From Stenotrophomonas sp. 610A2 (GTDB lineage: Bacteria > Pseudomonadota > Gammaproteobacteria > Xanthomonadales > Xanthomonadaceae), in contig NZ_CP130832.1 in NCBI RefSeq assembly GCF_030549615.1, positions 62,001-126,000 on the forward strand: a stretch of DNA of 64,000 nt, read 5' to 3'. The position numbers were made by a program, and so were the translations under genes. Below, in pieces: positions 41,882 through 50,926 of the stretch; the stretch's first letter is position 1, and each line of letters begins with the position of its first letter. Below the pieces are notes generated by a model. It ran no database searches. It was not told where the DNA came from and was given only the letters and a program-made list of their open reading frames with translations.

Positions 41882-44511
41882 TGCCGCCGATGTCGAAACA
41901 GAAATCCCAGCCCGATCAGGGTGAACTGCTGCCGCCGGACGACGCCAACGCGACGCCCGCCACTCCTGCTGCCATCGTGCCGGGCGCCCCTGCGCGCCCG
42001 CTGCCGGCTGCCCGTGCTGCCCGCCGCCCGCTATGGGCGCGCCTGCTGGGCAAGCTGATCGAGCCCTGGCTCGGCCTGAAGATCGAACCCGAGCAGCCCG
42101 GTGAATACAACGACGGCCGCCCGGTGGTGTACGTGCTGGAGGACTACGGTCTGTCCAACGCGCTGATCCTGGACAAGGCCTGCCGCGATGCCGGCCTGCC
42201 GTCGCCGCTGGTGCCGCTGGCCGGTGATCCGACCGGACGCAAGCGCGCCTACGTGGCCTTGTCGCGCCGCTCCAGCAACAACATGCTGCTGCCCGAGCAG
42301 CGTGGCGCCAAGACCCATTCCGATTCGCTGGCCAAGCTGCTGCAGGCGCACCGTGCCAACCCGGGCCTGGACGTGCACCTGGTGCCGGTGTCGATCTTCG
42401 TCGGCCGCGCCCCGGACAAGCAGAGCGGCTGGTTCGCGGTGCTGTTCTCGGAAAACTGGGCGCTGGTCGGCCGCTTCCGCCGCCTGCTGGCGATCCTGCT
42501 CAACGGCCGCGACACCATCGTCCGCTTCGCCCCGCCGGTTTCGCTACGCGGCACCGTCGATGAAGGCCTGGAGCCGGAGCGCACCGTCCGCAAGCTGCAG
42601 CGTGTGCTGCGCACCCACTTCCGCCGCATCCGCGAATCGATCATCGGCCCGGACCTGTCCACCCGCCGCCTGCTGGTGGACAAGGTGCTGGAGTCGGATT
42701 CGGTGCGCGAAGCCATTGCCGTACAGGCCAAGCGCGACAACTCCAAGACCACCGACGCCTGGAAGAAGGCGCAGGGCTACGCCTGGGAAATCGCCGCCGA
42801 CTACTCCACCCCGGTGGTGCGCTCGGCCAGCTTCATGCTCAGCCACGTCTGGAACCGGATCTACGCCGGCGTGCTGGTGCACCACCTGGACAAGTTCAAG
42901 GAAGCCGCGCCTGGCCACGAAATCGTCTACGTGCCCAGCCACCGCAGCCACATGGACTACCTGTTGCTGAGCTACCTGCTGTACGACCGCGGCATCGTGC
43001 CGCCGCACATCTTCGCCGGCATCAACCTCAACCTGCCGGTGGTCGGCACCCTGCTGCGCAAGGGCGGTGCGTTCTTCGCGCGGCGCAGCTTCCGCGGCAA
43101 CCCGCTGTACTCGGCGGTGTTCTCCGAATACATGGCGCAGCTGGTATCGGGCGGCTACTCGATCGAGTATTTCGTCGAAGGCGGGCGCTCGCGTACTGGC
43201 CGTCTGTTGCAGCCCAAGGGCGGCGTCATCTCCATGACCCTGCGTGCCTACCTGCGCCAGCCGCGCAAGCCGGTGCTGTTCCAGCCCATCTACATCGGCT
43301 ACGAGAAGCTGATGGAAGGCAACAGCTACCTGGACGAGCTGTCCGGCCGGCCGAAGGAAAAAGAGTCGATCTGGGCGCTGCTGTGGGGCATCCCCAAGGT
43401 GCTGAAGCAGAACTACGGCCAGGTGGTGGTCAACTTCGGCGAGCCGATCGCGTTGAACGACGTGCTGGCGGTGAACGCCCCGGAGTGGGACGGCCAGCCG
43501 GTGCCAGAGGACGAGAAGCCGACGTGGTTGATGAAGACCGTCGACACGCTCGCGCAGAACATCAACGTCCACGTCAACGCCGCCGCCGACGTCAACCCGA
43601 TCAACCTGCTGGCGCTGGCGCTGCTGTCCACGCCCAAGCATGCGATGGGCGAGGCCGACCTGATCGCGCAGATCGAGCTGAGCAAGAAGCTGCTGGTGGA
43701 GATGCCGTACTCGGACCGGGTCACGGTCACCCCGCATTCGCCCGAGCGCATCATCGCCCACGCCGAGGAAATCAACGTCCTCACCCGCACCAAGCACCCG
43801 CTGGGCGACGTGCTCAGCGTCAGCGGCGATACCGCGGTGTTGCTGAGCTACTTCCGCAACAACGTGATCCACCTGTTCACCGCTTCGTCGTGGGTGGCGT
43901 GCTGCTTCCAGAACAACCGTCGCATGAGCCGCGGCGGTCTGCTGCGCCTGGGCCGCGGGCTTTACCCGTTCCTGCAGGAAGAGTTGTTCCTGCCCTGGAC
44001 CGAGGACGAGTTCGCCGCGCGCATCGACCAGACCATCGACGTCTTCGTGCGCGAAGGCCTGCTCCAGCACGTGGGCGAGGACGATGGCGGCATGCTCGCA
44101 CGCAGCACCGGCCAGACCGATGAAGTGTTCCGCCTGCGCGCGATCGGCCATTCTCTGCAACAGGCCTTCGAGCGCTATTACATCGCCATCTCGGTGCTGG
44201 TGAAGAATGGCCCCGGCACCCTGGGGGCAGGCGAACTGGAGAGCCTGTGCCAACAGGCCGCACAGCGCCTGAGCCTGTTGTATGCACCGGCGGCACCGGA
44301 ATTCTTCGACAAGTCGCTGTTCCGTGGCTTCATCCAGAAGATGCGCGAACTGCGCCTGGTCTGGCCGGACCAGAACAGCAAGCTGCTGTTCGATGAGCGC
44401 CTGGATGCCTGGGCCAAGGACGCCAAGTTCATCCTCGGCCGCGAGCTGCGCCACACCATCGAGCGTGTGAGCCCGGAAGCGGTGAAGCCGGAACTGCCGG
44501 TCGAGAAATGA
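41881..44511 (+). CDS. plsB: Glycerol-3-phosphate 1-O-acyltransferase
   Basis: 876 residues from the ATG at 41881, with an alternative ATG at 41890. It contains the acyltransferase HxxxxD motif in PSHRSHMDYLLL (near residue 357), the GAFFARRSF block, the EGGRSRTGRLL block and YIGYEK. Size and domain order match PlsB (about 807 in E. coli), with a longer, Pro- and Ala-rich N-terminus. First step of membrane phospholipid synthesis at the inner membrane. Overlaps a lipoprotein gene upstream and a small exported protein downstream (ATGA). Confidence 0.96.
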   Translation: MPPMSKQKSQPDQGELLPPDDANATPATPAAIVPGAPARPLPAARAARRPLWARLLGKLIEPWLGLKIEPEQPGEYNDGRPVVYVLEDYGLSNALILDKACRDAGLPSPLVPLAGDPTGRKRAYVALSRRSSNNMLLPEQRGAKTHSDSLAKLLQAHRANPGLDVHLVPVSIFVGRAPDKQSGWFAVLFSENWALVGRFRRLLAILLNGRDTIVRFAPPVSLRGTVDEGLEPERTVRKLQRVLRTHFRRIRESIIGPDLSTRRLLVDKVLESDSVREAIAVQAKRDNSKTTDAWKKAQGYAWEIAADYSTPVVRSASFMLSHVWNRIYAGVLVHHLDKFKEAAPGHEIVYVPSHRSHMDYLLLSYLLYDRGIVPPHIFAGINLNLPVVGTLLRKGGAFFARRSFRGNPLYSAVFSEYMAQLVSGGYSIEYFVEGGRSRTGRLLQPKGGVISMTLRAYLRQPRKPVLFQPIYIGYEKLMEGNSYLDELSGRPKEKESIWALLWGIPKVLKQNYGQVVVNFGEPIALNDVLAVNAPEWDGQPVPEDEKPTWLMKTVDTLAQNINVHVNAAADVNPINLLALALLSTPKHAMGEADLIAQIELSKKLLVEMPYSDRVTVTPHSPERIIAHAEEINVLTRTKHPLGDVLSVSGDTAVLLSYFRNNVIHLFTASSWVACCFQNNRRMSRGGLLRLGRGLYPFLQEELFLPWTEDEFAARIDQTIDVFVREGLLQHVGEDDGGMLARSTGQTDEVFRLRAIGHSLQQAFERYYIAISVLVKNGPGTLGAGELESLCQQAAQRLSLLYAPAAPEFFDKSLFRGFIQKMRELRLVWPDQNSKLLFDERLDAWAKDAKFILGRELRHTIERVSPEAVKPELPVEK

Positions 44512-44888
44512 GTTCCACGCCCATCCGCGAGCTCATGGCAGGACTGCTGCTCGCAGTGCTCCTGCCCATGTCGCCTGCGTTGCAGGCGACAACACCGGGC
44601 TCGCAATGCGTGGATGACGAACTGCCAGGGCGCTTCACTGGAGCGCCGTTGCGCTTGTGCGTACTGGGCGACGGGGAGCAGCGCCGCTTCGTGCTGTCCA
44701 TCGCCGAGGTTGAACGCCTGCAAGCTGGGCTGGGCGCCGTGCGTACCGGCGCACTTGCCGACTGGGCCGGGCATGCGCTGGGACTGCAGTGCAGCGACGA
44801 TGGCATGAGCTGCGAGATCAGCGTGGATGGGCGGGATGCCTGGAAAGGACGATTGCCTGAGCCCACGGGGACTGATACCGCCGATTGA
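44508..44888 (+). CDS. Small exported protein of unknown function
   Basis: 126 residues, start within a 4-base overlap with plsB. Signal peptide (MAGLLLAVLLPMSPALQA). The mature part holds four Cys (SQCVDDE, LCVLGDG, LQCSDD, SCEISVDG), which could form two disulfides. It has no family I recognise. Co-transcription with plsB suggests an envelope role. Confidence 0.7.
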   Translation: MSSTPIRELMAGLLLAVLLPMSPALQATTPGSQCVDDELPGRFTGAPLRLCVLGDGEQRRFVLSIAEVERLQAGLGAVRTGALADWAGHALGLQCSDDGMSCEISVDGRDAWKGRLPEPTGTDTAD

Positions 44889-44916
44889 GGCGTGCCGGCG
44901 TGCCGCTTGCTGCGTA

Positions 44917-45975
44917 TCAGCCGCAGTCGGCCTGGGTCATGCGGATCGATACCTGTTCCGCGGCACAGCTCATCGGGCCGATGCGGATGTTGTCACCCAT
45001 GCCGCAGCTGGCACCGATGTAGTTGGCCTGGCTGAAATGCACGCCGTTGCCGTTTGCAGTGCCGGGGCAGCGCGCCTCGAAGGCGACGTTGCAGCCGGTT
45101 TTCGGGGGCGACGAACTGCGTAGATACAGGACATCCTTGCCGCCACCCGGGCAGGTGATCGCCGCGCCGCGAAAGGACCCGAGCAGGTTCTGCTCATGGC
45201 GTGCCCGCGCCTGACGTGCGGCCTGGTGCTGCTGCTCTTCGGCCTGGCGGCGCTCGGCAGCGATTTTTTCGCTGGCGGCACGTTGCTTCTCGGCACTGGC
45301 GGCTTGCTGCTCCCGCAGTTGCTGCTGGCGTTGCCGTTCGGCGGCGACGCTCGCGCGCAAGGCCTCGTCGCGATCGGTTGCTGCCTGCGCTGGCGAGGAT
45401 GGGGGTGGCGCCGGCGTGGCGCTGCGCTGTGGTGATGCCGCGCTCGTCGCCGGCGTGGCTATCGTCGTTTGAACGCGGGCAGCCTGCTGACGCTGTTGTT
45501 GTGCCAGGTGTTCCAATCGCACGCGCTCCTGCGCAAGACGCTCACGTTCCAGATCGCGTTGCCGTTGTCGAGCCACTGCTTCAGCCTCCCGACGGACATT
45601 GTCCAGGAAGCGTCTCTGCTGTTCATCGGCTTGTTGCTTCTTGGCCATTTCCTCGTTGAACGTGGTCGTGAATGTCTCGAGGATGCCGGCGAAGCCGACG
45701 CCCGATGATTGCTGTGGCATCTCCTCTTCCCAATCGTCCTCGGCCTCCGCGTTGGCGAGCGCTTCCTCCTGGCGGCGCAGTTCTTCCTGCTGCCTGGCAA
45801 GAGCGGCCTGACGTTGGGCTTCGGCGGCATTGGTCCTGCTGGCATCGACGTTGCGGCGTAGCTTGGCCATGTCCGCTTCGCTCAGTTGCCGCGGCGCTTG
45901 TTGCGCGGGCAATACGGCAGGTAGCAGAAGCAGGGAAAGGCACATGAGAAGCAGCATGCGGCGGCCTGAATGCAT
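44917..45975 (-). CDS. Exported coiled-coil protein with a Cys-rich C-terminal domain
   Basis: 352 residues. Signal peptide (LLLMCLSLLLLPAVLPA). Residues about 30-255 are dominated by Gln, Arg, Glu and Ala (DNVRREAEAVARQRQRDLERERL, EEQQHQAARQARARHEQN), probably long coiled coils, with a Pro-Ala linker around 175-200. The last 90 residues are a separate globular domain with five Cys (TCPGGGKDVL, TGCNV, ARCPGT, SCGMGDN, MSCAAEQ) plus DCG at the end. Unrecognised. Last of three minus-strand genes that look like one operon; a gap of 17 bases separates it from the previous stop. Confidence 0.7.
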   Translation of the reverse strand: MHSGRRMLLLMCLSLLLLPAVLPAQQAPRQLSEADMAKLRRNVDASRTNAAEAQRQAALARQQEELRRQEEALANAEAEDDWEEEMPQQSSGVGFAGILETFTTTFNEEMAKKQQADEQQRRFLDNVRREAEAVARQRQRDLERERLAQERVRLEHLAQQQRQQAARVQTTIATPATSAASPQRSATPAPPPSSPAQAATDRDEALRASVAAERQRQQQLREQQAASAEKQRAASEKIAAERRQAEEQQHQAARQARARHEQNLLGSFRGAAITCPGGGKDVLYLRSSSPPKTGCNVAFEARCPGTANGNGVHFSQANYIGASCGMGDNIRIGPMSCAAEQVSIRMTQADCG

Positions 45976-45992
45976 TGCGTGTACCCCTGCAA

Positions 45993-46754
45993 TCAGAAGC
46001 CGGTGCCGGCTGTGGGGTCACAACTCATCTGCAGGAACTTCATTGCGTACTCGATGCGATCAAGCAGCTCCGGGTCTGTCGTGGCAAAGGTCAATGCGAA
46101 CAAGCCGAAGCGCGGATGGGGCATGCTGGCGCTGATGCCCTTGCCGTCGGTCCAGCGTGTGATCTGCGCCTTGCCCCAGTCGATCCGGTGTGGAGGAGCA
46201 AGCACCGCGCGTGGATCCTGGCGTTTGACTTCCTGATACCAGCCCTTGGTTTTCAGCCATTGACCGGCTTGGTGGCTGACGGTTGTCAGCTGCAGTTCCT
46301 CCGGCTGGAATGCCAGTTCCGAGACGACGGTTGAGCAGGCATTGCCCGCATCCGTGGACATCGCAGTGACGGAGGGGCGATAACTGAGCTTCAGGGTTTG
46401 CTCGCTGACGGTTTCGGTCTGCTCGACGGATATCGAGTATTTGCTCTTGTCTTCCAGATGCCGGGTGGTCTGCAGGATGTCCACGTTCTGGAAGAACGCG
46501 TTGACGTTCACGTTGCGATTGGCGAGCAACAAGGACAGGAACTGCTGCGCGCTGTCCGCCGTCTGCTGGGTTTGTGCTGCATGCACGCTCCAGGTTGGCA
46601 GCAGCGCCAAAGCGCTGGCGGCGACGACCATTCCCCGGGTTAGGGCCAAAGCCAATCCGCTGCGGGAGCGACTGCGCGGGCCGGTGGAGCGCAGGCTATC
46701 CATGCCGCAACTGCGGGGGAGCGGATCGGTGGCCAGGCAATACACATCGTTCAT
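45993..46754 (-). CDS. Exported protein of unknown function (middle gene of the three-gene operon)
   Basis: 253 residues from the ATG at 46754, which overlaps the upstream gene's stop in an ATGA; an ATG at 46763 is less likely. The signal-like stretch is unusually far in (GMVVAASALALLPTWSVHA, about residues 41-59) after a basic N-region. The mature part is predicted beta and helical (ILQTTRHLEDKSKYSISVEQ, LAFQPEELQLTTVSHQ) with two Cys (NACST, MSCDP). Not recognised. Confidence 0.65.
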   Translation of the reverse strand: MNDVYCLATDPLPRSCGMDSLRSTGPRSRSRSGLALALTRGMVVAASALALLPTWSVHAAQTQQTADSAQQFLSLLLANRNVNVNAFFQNVDILQTTRHLEDKSKYSISVEQTETVSEQTLKLSYRPSVTAMSTDAGNACSTVVSELAFQPEELQLTTVSHQAGQWLKTKGWYQEVKRQDPRAVLAPPHRIDWGKAQITRWTDGKGISASMPHPRFGLFALTFATTDPELLDRIEYAMKFLQMSCDPTAGTGF

Positions 46755-47338
46755 CGAAGGCACTCGTATGAGAATGGGACGTCAGTCAGATAACGAAGTC
46801 GTTCGGACAGCTTCTCCACCTTCAGGGTGGCGATGGCGCGCTGCGGTGCCGGCGCGGACGATTGGTCGAGCAGGTCGCGCTCCGCCAACGCCAGGCGCAA
46901 GTCGTAGATGATGTCGTTGAATCCGACACGCATTTCCTCGTTGGCGAAGTTGTCGGCTCGGCTGCGGGCGGCGCTGGCACTCTCCGTCGTGCGGGCAAAT
47001 ACGTTGAAGGGGAGGCTGTATTTGATGTTGAAGGACGAGCTGCGCTCGCCAGGTGTGAACGTATAGGTATTGCGGTTCTCGTCGACGCCCAGCGTGCCTT
47101 CATCGCCGTAGCTCACTTCGGCGGACATGCGATCCAGGAAATAGGTCTTCAGCGCGCTGGGCTTCTCGATTGCGCGTAGCGCATCGCGGTTGGCCTCCAA
47201 CCGTGCAAGTCTCCGTTCCCACAGTTCCTTGGCCAACGCCGTGCCGCTGGTGCCACATCCAGCTGTGCCGGACGTGGCCCAACACGCTGCCGGCATGCCC
47301 GCGAGCATTGCCAAGAAAATTCCCCAGACACGTTTCAT
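46751..47338 (-). CDS. Exported protein of unknown function (first gene of the three-gene operon)
   Basis: 195 residues. Signal peptide ending near CWATS (FLAMLAGMPAACWA). The stretch FNIKYSLPFNVFARTT followed by a helical SAARSRADNFANEEMRVGFNDIIYDLRLALAERDLL resembles one half of a TolC-type helical hairpin with beta strands before it. The length is far below TolC size, so it may be a fragment-like or distant relative. Divergent from a LuxR-type regulator with 149 bases between starts. Operon with the two following genes. Confidence 0.65.
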   Translation of the reverse strand: MKRVWGIFLAMLAGMPAACWATSGTAGCGTSGTALAKELWERRLARLEANRDALRAIEKPSALKTYFLDRMSAEVSYGDEGTLGVDENRNTYTFTPGERSSSFNIKYSLPFNVFARTTESASAARSRADNFANEEMRVGFNDIIYDLRLALAERDLLDQSSAPAPQRAIATLKVEKLSERLRYLTDVPFSYECLR

Positions 47339-47487
47339 GAATCCCCTTGTTCCATGAGTGGCGCCACCCCTGCTGCGGGTGTTGCCCGCAGGCGGGTGGC
47401 TGCGCCCCGACAGCCTCCCCGGGTAGTTGATCGCAGGAAGAAAACCCGGAACACTCCCGGCAGGGGCTTGACATCAGGGGGATGAGC

Positions 47488-48612
47488 ATGGGCCTGGATC
47501 ACCAGCTGTCGGCAGTGCTGGAGCCACTGTATGCATCGGTATTGGATTTCTCGGCGTTGGCCACCTTCAACCAGCGCCTGGCCGAGCTGACAGACAGCCA
47601 CATCAGCGGTGTGCTTTTCCACGATGTTGCCGGCGGGCGTGCCAGCGTCAACCACATCCATGGCGTAGACAACGCCCGGATGGCGGAGCTCCTGGCCGAC
47701 CTGGACCTGCGCGATGACCCGTGGATGCAACGGGTGACGCCGCAGCTGGCGATTGGCCGGGTGTTGGATACCGAGGATTTCCTCGCCCGCAGGCTGGCGC
47801 TCAACAGTGGCTTCTACAACAACTATTACCGGCGGCTTGGCATTGTCCAGCAGGTCGCCTCGGTGGGTTTGTATGACGGAACCAATTCGGTGACGTTGTC
47901 CATCTGCCACGGCGACCTCAAGCGCGTGTACGGCGAGGCCGAGCTTGGCCTGCTGCGCGCGCTGACCCCGCACTGGATCAATGCCTATGCGATGCTCCGC
48001 CGCATCGGCGGGCTGGAGCATCGGGTCAGCACCCTGGAGCAGGCGTTGGAGTGTTCGCCGGTGGCCATGTTCATGCTCGGTGACGATCTGCGCGTGCAAC
48101 GTGCCAATGCCGCCGCCGAGGCGGTGCTCGGGCGCGGAATGCTCGGGCGCGAGGCTGGTGTGCTGGTGGCGCGAGGCCGAGCTCGCTCTGGCCTGCATGC
48201 ATTGCTGCAGCGGGCGCTGCGCGGTGATAGTGGGTTTTCCAGCGGGGACGTGGAGAAGCTGCTCCTGCATGACGCGGAAGGAGCACCCTGGGGCGTGGTC
48301 ACTGCGCATCGGCTGGTCCGCTGGTCGCCGCAGGAGCGGGGCAGCCTGTTGGTGTTCGTACGGGAGGTGAGGCAGGCCGCGCCCGCGCTCACGCCGGTGT
48401 TGCGACACCTGTTCGAGCTGACGGAAGCTGAATCGCGATTGGCGCTGGCGCTGTACCGGCACGCCGATGTGGGCGCGGCGGCGAGGGAGTGTGGGGTGAC
48501 GCAGGGGACTGCGCTGGGTCGGCTCAAGACCATCTACGACAAGACGGGTGAACACGGCCAAGCCAATCTGGTGCGGCTGGTGGCGGCAGTGGCGGGTAGC
48601 TGCGCAGGCTGA
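47488..48612 (+). CDS. LuxR-type transcriptional regulator with a PAS-like domain
   Basis: 374 residues from the ATG at 47488: AGGGGG lies six bases upstream, while the ATG at 47482 would have no spacing. N-terminal sensory region about 1-170, then a PAS-like part (LECSPVAMFMLGDDLRVQRANAAAEAVL) and a LuxR-type DNA-binding end (about 310-370; FELTEAESRLALALYRHADVGAAARECGVTQGTALGRLKTIYDKTG). This layout occurs in orphan regulators of proteobacteria. Divergent from the unknown exported-protein operon and its likely regulator. Confidence 0.82.
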   Translation: MGLDHQLSAVLEPLYASVLDFSALATFNQRLAELTDSHISGVLFHDVAGGRASVNHIHGVDNARMAELLADLDLRDDPWMQRVTPQLAIGRVLDTEDFLARRLALNSGFYNNYYRRLGIVQQVASVGLYDGTNSVTLSICHGDLKRVYGEAELGLLRALTPHWINAYAMLRRIGGLEHRVSTLEQALECSPVAMFMLGDDLRVQRANAAAEAVLGRGMLGREAGVLVARGRARSGLHALLQRALRGDSGFSSGDVEKLLLHDAEGAPWGVVTAHRLVRWSPQERGSLLVFVREVRQAAPALTPVLRHLFELTEAESRLALALYRHADVGAAARECGVTQGTALGRLKTIYDKTGEHGQANLVRLVAAVAGSCAG

Positions 48613-48625
48613 ACGGGTGGCGAGC

Positions 48626-48820
48626 TCAGGCGGGCTCGTTCGGGATCAGCATGCTTTCCAGCTTGGTGATGCAGTCGCGCAGCTGCAGCTTGCGCCTCTT
48701 CAGCCGCTTGGCTTCCAGATCGTCGTCCGGGTTGGCGGCCAGGCGCGCGATGTCCTCGTCCAGGCTGCGGTGTTCGGCCCGCAGGACGGCGATGCGTTGG
48801 CTGATCTGCTCGGGGGTCAT
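48626..48820 (-). CDS. YdcH-family small protein (DUF465)
   Basis: 64 residues from the ATG at 48820. It is nearly all one charged helical hairpin (RIAVLRAEHRSLDEDIARLA, then LEAKRLKRRKLQLRDCITKLE), as in DUF465/SlyX-like proteins. Role unknown. The upstream open extension overlaps the ttcA promoter. Confidence 0.82.
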   Translation of the reverse strand: MTPEQISQRIAVLRAEHRSLDEDIARLAANPDDDLEAKRLKRRKLQLRDCITKLESMLIPNEPA

Positions 48821-48895
48821 GGTCTCCACGGGGGTTGAGCATACACGTTGCCGCTGGCCGCGTGAGGGACCCTGCCGACCCGGTAGAATGGGCGG

Positions 48896-49825
48896 ATGAG
48901 CGCTGTCATTTCCCTGCCCGATCCCGCCCCGCGGGCCCGTGATCCGCACGTGGCCGAACGTGAACACCAGAAACTCGGCAAACGCCTGCGTCACCAGGTA
49001 GGCCAGGCCATTGCCGACTTCGGCATGATCGAGGCCGGCGACAAGGTGATGGTCTGCCTGTCCGGCGGCAAGGACAGCTATACCTTGCTGGATATCCTGT
49101 TACAGCTGCAGAAGAAGGCGCCGGTGCCGTTCGAGCTGGTGGCGGTGAACCTGGACCAGAAGCAGCCCGGTTTCCCCGAGCATGTGCTGCCGGAATACCT
49201 GGCCTCGGTCGGCGTGCCGTACCACATCATCGAACAGGACACCTACTCGGTGGTGAGCCGGGTGATCCCGGAAGGCAAGACCATGTGTTCGCTGTGCTCG
49301 CGCATGCGCCGTGGCTCGCTGTACACCTATGCCGAAGCCAATGGTTTCACCAAGATCGCGTTGGGCCACCACCGCGATGACATGGTGGCCACGTTCTTCA
49401 TGAACCTGTTTCACCACTCCAAGATTTCCGGCATGCCGCCGAAGCTGCGCAGCGACGACGGCAAGCATGTGGTGATCCGCCCGCTGGCCTATGTGCGCGA
49501 GGCGGACATCATCGAATACGCCAATACCCGTCAGTTCCCGATCATTCCGTGCAACCTGTGCGGCAGTCAGGAAAACCTGCAGCGCAAGCAGGTTGGCCTG
49601 ATGATGAAGCAGTGGGAGAAGGACACGCCCGGTCGCATCGAGCAGATCTCGCGCGCGCTGGGCGATATCCGTCCTTCGCAGCTGGCCGATCCCAAACTGT
49701 TCGATTTCATGGCGCTTGGCCGCCGTGAAGACGCGCCGCAGTCTGATGCGCAGGCATGGCTGGACGGTGGCGACAAGCCACAAGATCAAGAAGCCCTTCT
49801 CCCATCGGGAGAAGGGTTGGGATGA
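48896..49825 (+). CDS. ttcA: tRNA 2-thiocytidine(32) synthetase
   Basis: 309 residues. The PP-loop is [12 protein letters not shown]. The Fe-S cluster Cys are in CSLCSRM and CNLCGS, and [18 protein letters not shown] is the adenylation site. It makes s2C32 in tRNA with ATP and a sulfur donor. The last about 11 residues ([11 protein letters not shown]) are encoded by a CTTCTCCC-type repeat at about 49793-49825, so the stop comes from the repeat. Confidence 0.96.
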   Translation: MSAVISLPDPAPRARDPHVAEREHQKLGKRLRHQVGQAIADFGMIEAGDKVMVCLSGGKDSYTLLDILLQLQKKAPVPFELVAVNLDQKQPGFPEHVLPEYLASVGVPYHIIEQDTYSVVSRVIPEGKTMCSLCSRMRRGSLYTYAEANGFTKIALGHHRDDMVATFFMNLFHHSKISGMPPKLRSDDGKHVVIRPLAYVREADIIEYANTRQFPIIPCNLCGSQENLQRKQVGLMMKQWEKDTPGRIEQISRALGDIRPSQLADPKLFDFMALGRREDAPQSDAQAWLDGGDKPQDQEALLPSGEGLG

Positions 49826-49964
49826 GGGGTGGCAGTGCTACGGTGGTCTGAAGCGAGTTAGTGCCCCGCTCATCTGCCGGCCTCCACGGCGGCAAGCTCT
49901 TCGGAGCAGTTTCTCCAACGAGGAGAAGCAAGCTCCTGAACCATGAATACGAAATAGGACATCC

Positions 49965-50873
49965 ATGTTTTTCAAGAACCTCACGCTGTTCCGTTTCCCT
50001 ACCTCCATTGATTTTTCCGAAGTCGACACGCTGCTGCCGCAGGTGGTGCTCAAGCCGGTTGGCGCGCTGGAAATGACCTCGCGCGGCTTCATCTCGCCGT
50101 TCGGTCGTGAAGAGAAGATCCAGTTCTCGCACCGCATCGGTGATGCGCTGTGGCTGACCGTCGGCGGTGAAGACAAGATCCTGCCCAGCGTGGTGGTCAA
50201 CGATCTGCTGCAGCGCAAGCTGGAGGAGATCGAAGAGAAGGAAGGCCGCAAGCCCGGCGGCCGTGAGCGCAAGCGCCTGAAGGACGACCTGCTGCACGAG
50301 CTGCTGCCGCGCGCCTTCGTCAAGAGCTCGCGTACCGATGCCTTCCTCGACCTGCAGCACGGCTATGTCGCCGTCGACAGCTCCAGCCGCAAGACCGGCG
50401 AGAACGTGATGAGCGACATCCGCGGCATGCTCGGCAGCTTCCCGGCGATGCCGTTGAATGCCGAAGTCGCACCGCGCGCCATCCTGACCGCGTGGATTGC
50501 AGGCGAGCCGCTGCCCGAAGGCCTGAGCCTGGGCGAAGAATGCGAGATGAAGGACCCGGCCGAGGGTGGCGCGGTGGTCAAGTGCCAGCATCAGGAACTG
50601 CGCTGCGACGAGATCGACAAGCACCTGGATGCCGGCAAGCAGGTCACCAAGCTGGCGCTGATCTTCGAGGACAACCTGTCCTTCGTGCTCGGCGACGACC
50701 TGATCGTGCGCAAGTTGAAGTTCCTCGATGGCGCGCTGGACCAGCTCGAGCACATCGACGAGGAAGGTCGCCGTGCTGAACTGGACGCCCGCTTCGCCCT
50801 GCAGAGCGGCGAAATCCGCCGCCTGTTCCTGCTGTTGGAACAGGCATTCAAGCTGAGCAAGGCTGATAGCTGA
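49965..50873 (+). CDS. rdgC: Recombination-associated protein RdgC
   Basis: 302 residues, as in E. coli RdgC (303). Begins MFFKNLTLFRF, with FSHRIGDALWLTVGGEDKILP and ELLPRAFVKSSRTDAFLD. A ring-forming, sequence-independent DNA-binding protein that limits RecA action. AGGA lies 6 bases before the start. Confidence 0.96.
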   Translation: MFFKNLTLFRFPTSIDFSEVDTLLPQVVLKPVGALEMTSRGFISPFGREEKIQFSHRIGDALWLTVGGEDKILPSVVVNDLLQRKLEEIEEKEGRKPGGRERKRLKDDLLHELLPRAFVKSSRTDAFLDLQHGYVAVDSSSRKTGENVMSDIRGMLGSFPAMPLNAEVAPRAILTAWIAGEPLPEGLSLGEECEMKDPAEGGAVVKCQHQELRCDEIDKHLDAGKQVTKLALIFEDNLSFVLGDDLIVRKLKFLDGALDQLEHIDEEGRRAELDARFALQSGEIRRLFLLLEQAFKLSKADS

Positions 50874-50886
50874 ACCCGTTGCTGAC

Positions 50887-50910
50887 CTACCCGGTTTCGT
50901 AACCGGGTAG
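50887..50910. other. Perfect 10-bp hairpin between rdgC and the ygjP-type gene
   Basis: CTACCCGGTT-TCGT-AACCGGGTAG directly after the rdgC stop. It has no following T-run, so it may be an RNA-stabilising or attenuating structure rather than a terminator. Confidence 0.6.
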
Positions 50911-50926
50911 GGACTATGCTGGAGCC

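Noticed and set aside
42544..44454. 636-codon open frame on the minus strand
   Set aside because: Antisense to plsB; GC-skew artefact without domains.
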